A stretch of DNA of 5,787 nt, from contig USMP01000101.1 of assembly GCA_900555795.1 (NCBI GenBank), positions 1 through 5,787 on the forward strand, written 5' to 3'. This document shows positions 4,598 through 5,787 of this stretch, in pieces. Numbering within the stretch: position 1 is the first letter of the stretch; each line of letters starts with the position of its first letter. A program made the translations under genes and the position numbers. Below the pieces are notes generated by a model. That model did no database searches. It saw only the letters and a program-made list of their open reading frames with translations, and was not told the DNA's origin. Source of the DNA: an uncultured Eubacteriales bacterium (GTDB taxonomy: Bacteria > Bacillota > Clostridia > Oscillospirales > Oscillospiraceae).

Positions 4598-5787
4598 GGT
4601 TCTTCCTCCTGACAGTTTATTTCACAGGCGGACAGCACCTGCTCGGCGGCGTGGATGCCATCGGCGGCGGCAGAGAGAATGCCCCCGGCATAGCCCGCCC
4701 CCTCACCGCAGGGCCAGAGTCCCCGGATGCTGGCCTGGCCCGTCCCATCCCGCAAAATCCGCAGCGGGCAGGAGGAGCGGGTCTCCACCGCCGTCAGCAC
4801 CGCGTCGCCATTGGCAAATCCGTGGAGACGCTGGTCCAGCAGAGGCAGGGCCTGGGCCAGCGCATCGCAGAGAAAGGGCGGCAGCACATCCCACAGGTTG
4901 GTCCAGCGAACGCCGGGCCGATAGGTGGGCCGCACAAGGCCCGGGCCAGTGGAGGGACGGTGGGCCAAAAAGTCCTCTAGCCGCCACCACCCGCAGCCCA
5001 GGCCCGCCGTTCCAGTTCCCGCTGGAAGGCAATGCCCGCCAAGGCTCCGGTTCCGCCGAAGTCTGCCGGGGTAACACTGACCAGAAGGCCCCCGTTGATA
5101 TTTTCCCCGGCGCGGGCGTAGAGGCTCATACCGTTGGTAACAGTCCCCTCCGGCTCGCTGGCAGCAGCCACCACGCTGCCCCCGGGGCAGACGCAGAAGC
5201 TGAACACCCCCCTGCCATCCGGCAGATGGCAGCTGAGTTTATAGCTGGAGGCTGGGAGCCGGGGATGGCCCGCCAGCGCCTTATACTGGGCGGCGTCCAT
5301 GTCCTGCTGGCGGTGCTCGATGCGCACCCCCACCGCCAGGGGCTTTGGCTCCATGGCAACACCGGCGGCATGGAGCATGGAAAAGGTGTCCCGGGCACTG
5401 TTGCCCAGAGCCAGCACCGTCTGGGCCGCGGGAAGCGTATAGCGCTCCCCTCCTTCCCGCTCCACCGTCAGCCCCGCGAGACGCTCCCCCGCAAGTTCCA
5501 GCCCCACCAGACGGTGGCCGAAGCGGATATCACAGCCCAATTCCACCAGTTCCCGGCGCAGGCTGATGAGGGTATGATAGAGATAGTCGGTACCCACATG
5601 GGGCTTTGCGTCGGTCAGGATGCTCCCCGGCGCGCCGTGGGCCGTCAGTGTCTCCAGAATAAACCGGTGGCGGGGATCCCGGGTGCCGGTGTTCAGCTTT
5701 CCATCTGAGAAGGCGCCGGCGCCCCCCTCTCCAAACTGGACATTGGAGTTCTCCTCCAGCGCGCCGGTGGCCCAGAAGCGTTCCACC
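4594..5787 (-). pseudogene. FAD-dependent oxidoreductase (COG2509 type), frame broken, 5' end outside window
   Basis: The family is FAD-dependent dehydrogenases of unknown substrate, common in Clostridia. The first visible frame (5786 down to 4980) has typical blocks: FGEGGAGAFSDGKLNTGTRD (visible residues 18-37), DAKPHVGTDYLY (59-70), ALGNSARDTF (126-135), KPLAVGVRIEH, FSFCVCPGGSVVAAASEPEG and TNGMSLYARAG. It then reads ELERRAWAAGGGG and hits TAG at 4979-4977. The rest of the protein continues in another frame from about 4983: RLEDFLAHRPSTGPGLV, TYRPGVRWTNLWDVLP, NGDAVLTAVETR and PCGEGAGYAGGILSAAADGI, ending at TGA 4596-4594. The FAD-binding N-terminus is outside. Members of this family normally have a Y-x-A-P-x-Q segment after the glycine run; it is absent here, so a deletion of 3n+1 bases fits better than one lost base. 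The stop overlaps the dehydrogenase start (ATGA). An assembly error remains possible. Confidence 0.85.

Noticed and set aside
4594..4968. Separate gene starting at TTG 4968 for the C-terminal oxidoreductase part
   Set aside because: There is no ribosome site before the TTG, and the protein would lack the rest of an FAD-binding fold. It is the broken tail of the upstream frame.
4960..4990. Programmed ribosomal frameshift joining the two oxidoreductase frames
   Set aside because: No X-XXY-YYZ slippery heptamer precedes the TAG, and joining the frames would still leave the expected Y-x-A-P-x-Q segment missing. The TTTTT run lies after the stop.
4572..5708. Open frame of 378 codons on the plus strand opposite the oxidoreductase
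   Set aside because: The translation is Arg/Pro/Gly-rich with no domain, while the minus strand carries clear family motifs in two frames.

Overview
The window is GC-rich, most codons end in G or C, and both strands are densely coded. The gene content and strong AGGAGG-type ribosome sites point to a Firmicute. Within that phylum, the FAD oxidoreductase of the COG2509 type, the M3 oligoendopeptidase and the cupin AraC regulator fit a gut Oscillospiraceae-like Clostridia (Flavonifractor/Lawsonibacter/Oscillibacter type). That placement is inferred from protein style, not from a search.

Layout, left to right. (1) Positions 1-127, minus strand: the first 42 codons of glutamate racemase (murI), starting at TTG and cut by the window edge. 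(2) 128-322: a divergent promoter region serving murI to the left and a small gene to the right. (3) 323-733, plus strand: a 136-residue acidic protein of unknown function, closed by a strong intrinsic terminator at 763-793. (4) 881-1726, plus strand: an AraC-family regulator with an N-terminal cupin-like domain and its own promoter. (5) 1727-1864: a convergent intergenic region with a near-ideal terminator for the minus-strand genes and a second inverted repeat that may serve the plus strand. (6) 1865-3547, minus strand: an M3-family zinc oligoendopeptidase. (7) 3635-4597, minus strand: a D-2-hydroxyacid dehydrogenase. (8) 4594-5787, minus strand: the C-terminal two thirds of a COG2509-type FAD-dependent oxidoreductase, with its reading frame broken at about 4977-4983.

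The three minus-strand genes look like one transcription unit read right to left: FAD oxidoreductase, dehydrogenase, peptidase. The first two overlap by the four bases ATGA, the gap to the peptidase is 87 bases with no convincing promoter, and the unit ends at the hairpin at 1763-1800. The two redox genes were probably translationally coupled, but no shared pathway can be read from the sequence.

The most notable observation is the broken FAD oxidoreductase. The frame change coincides with loss of a conserved segment expected from the family. It is best explained by a short deletion of 3n+1 bases, possibly 22, rather than a one-base read error. I see no clear novel system here. There is no CRISPR array, tRNA, rRNA, insertion sequence or phage gene.
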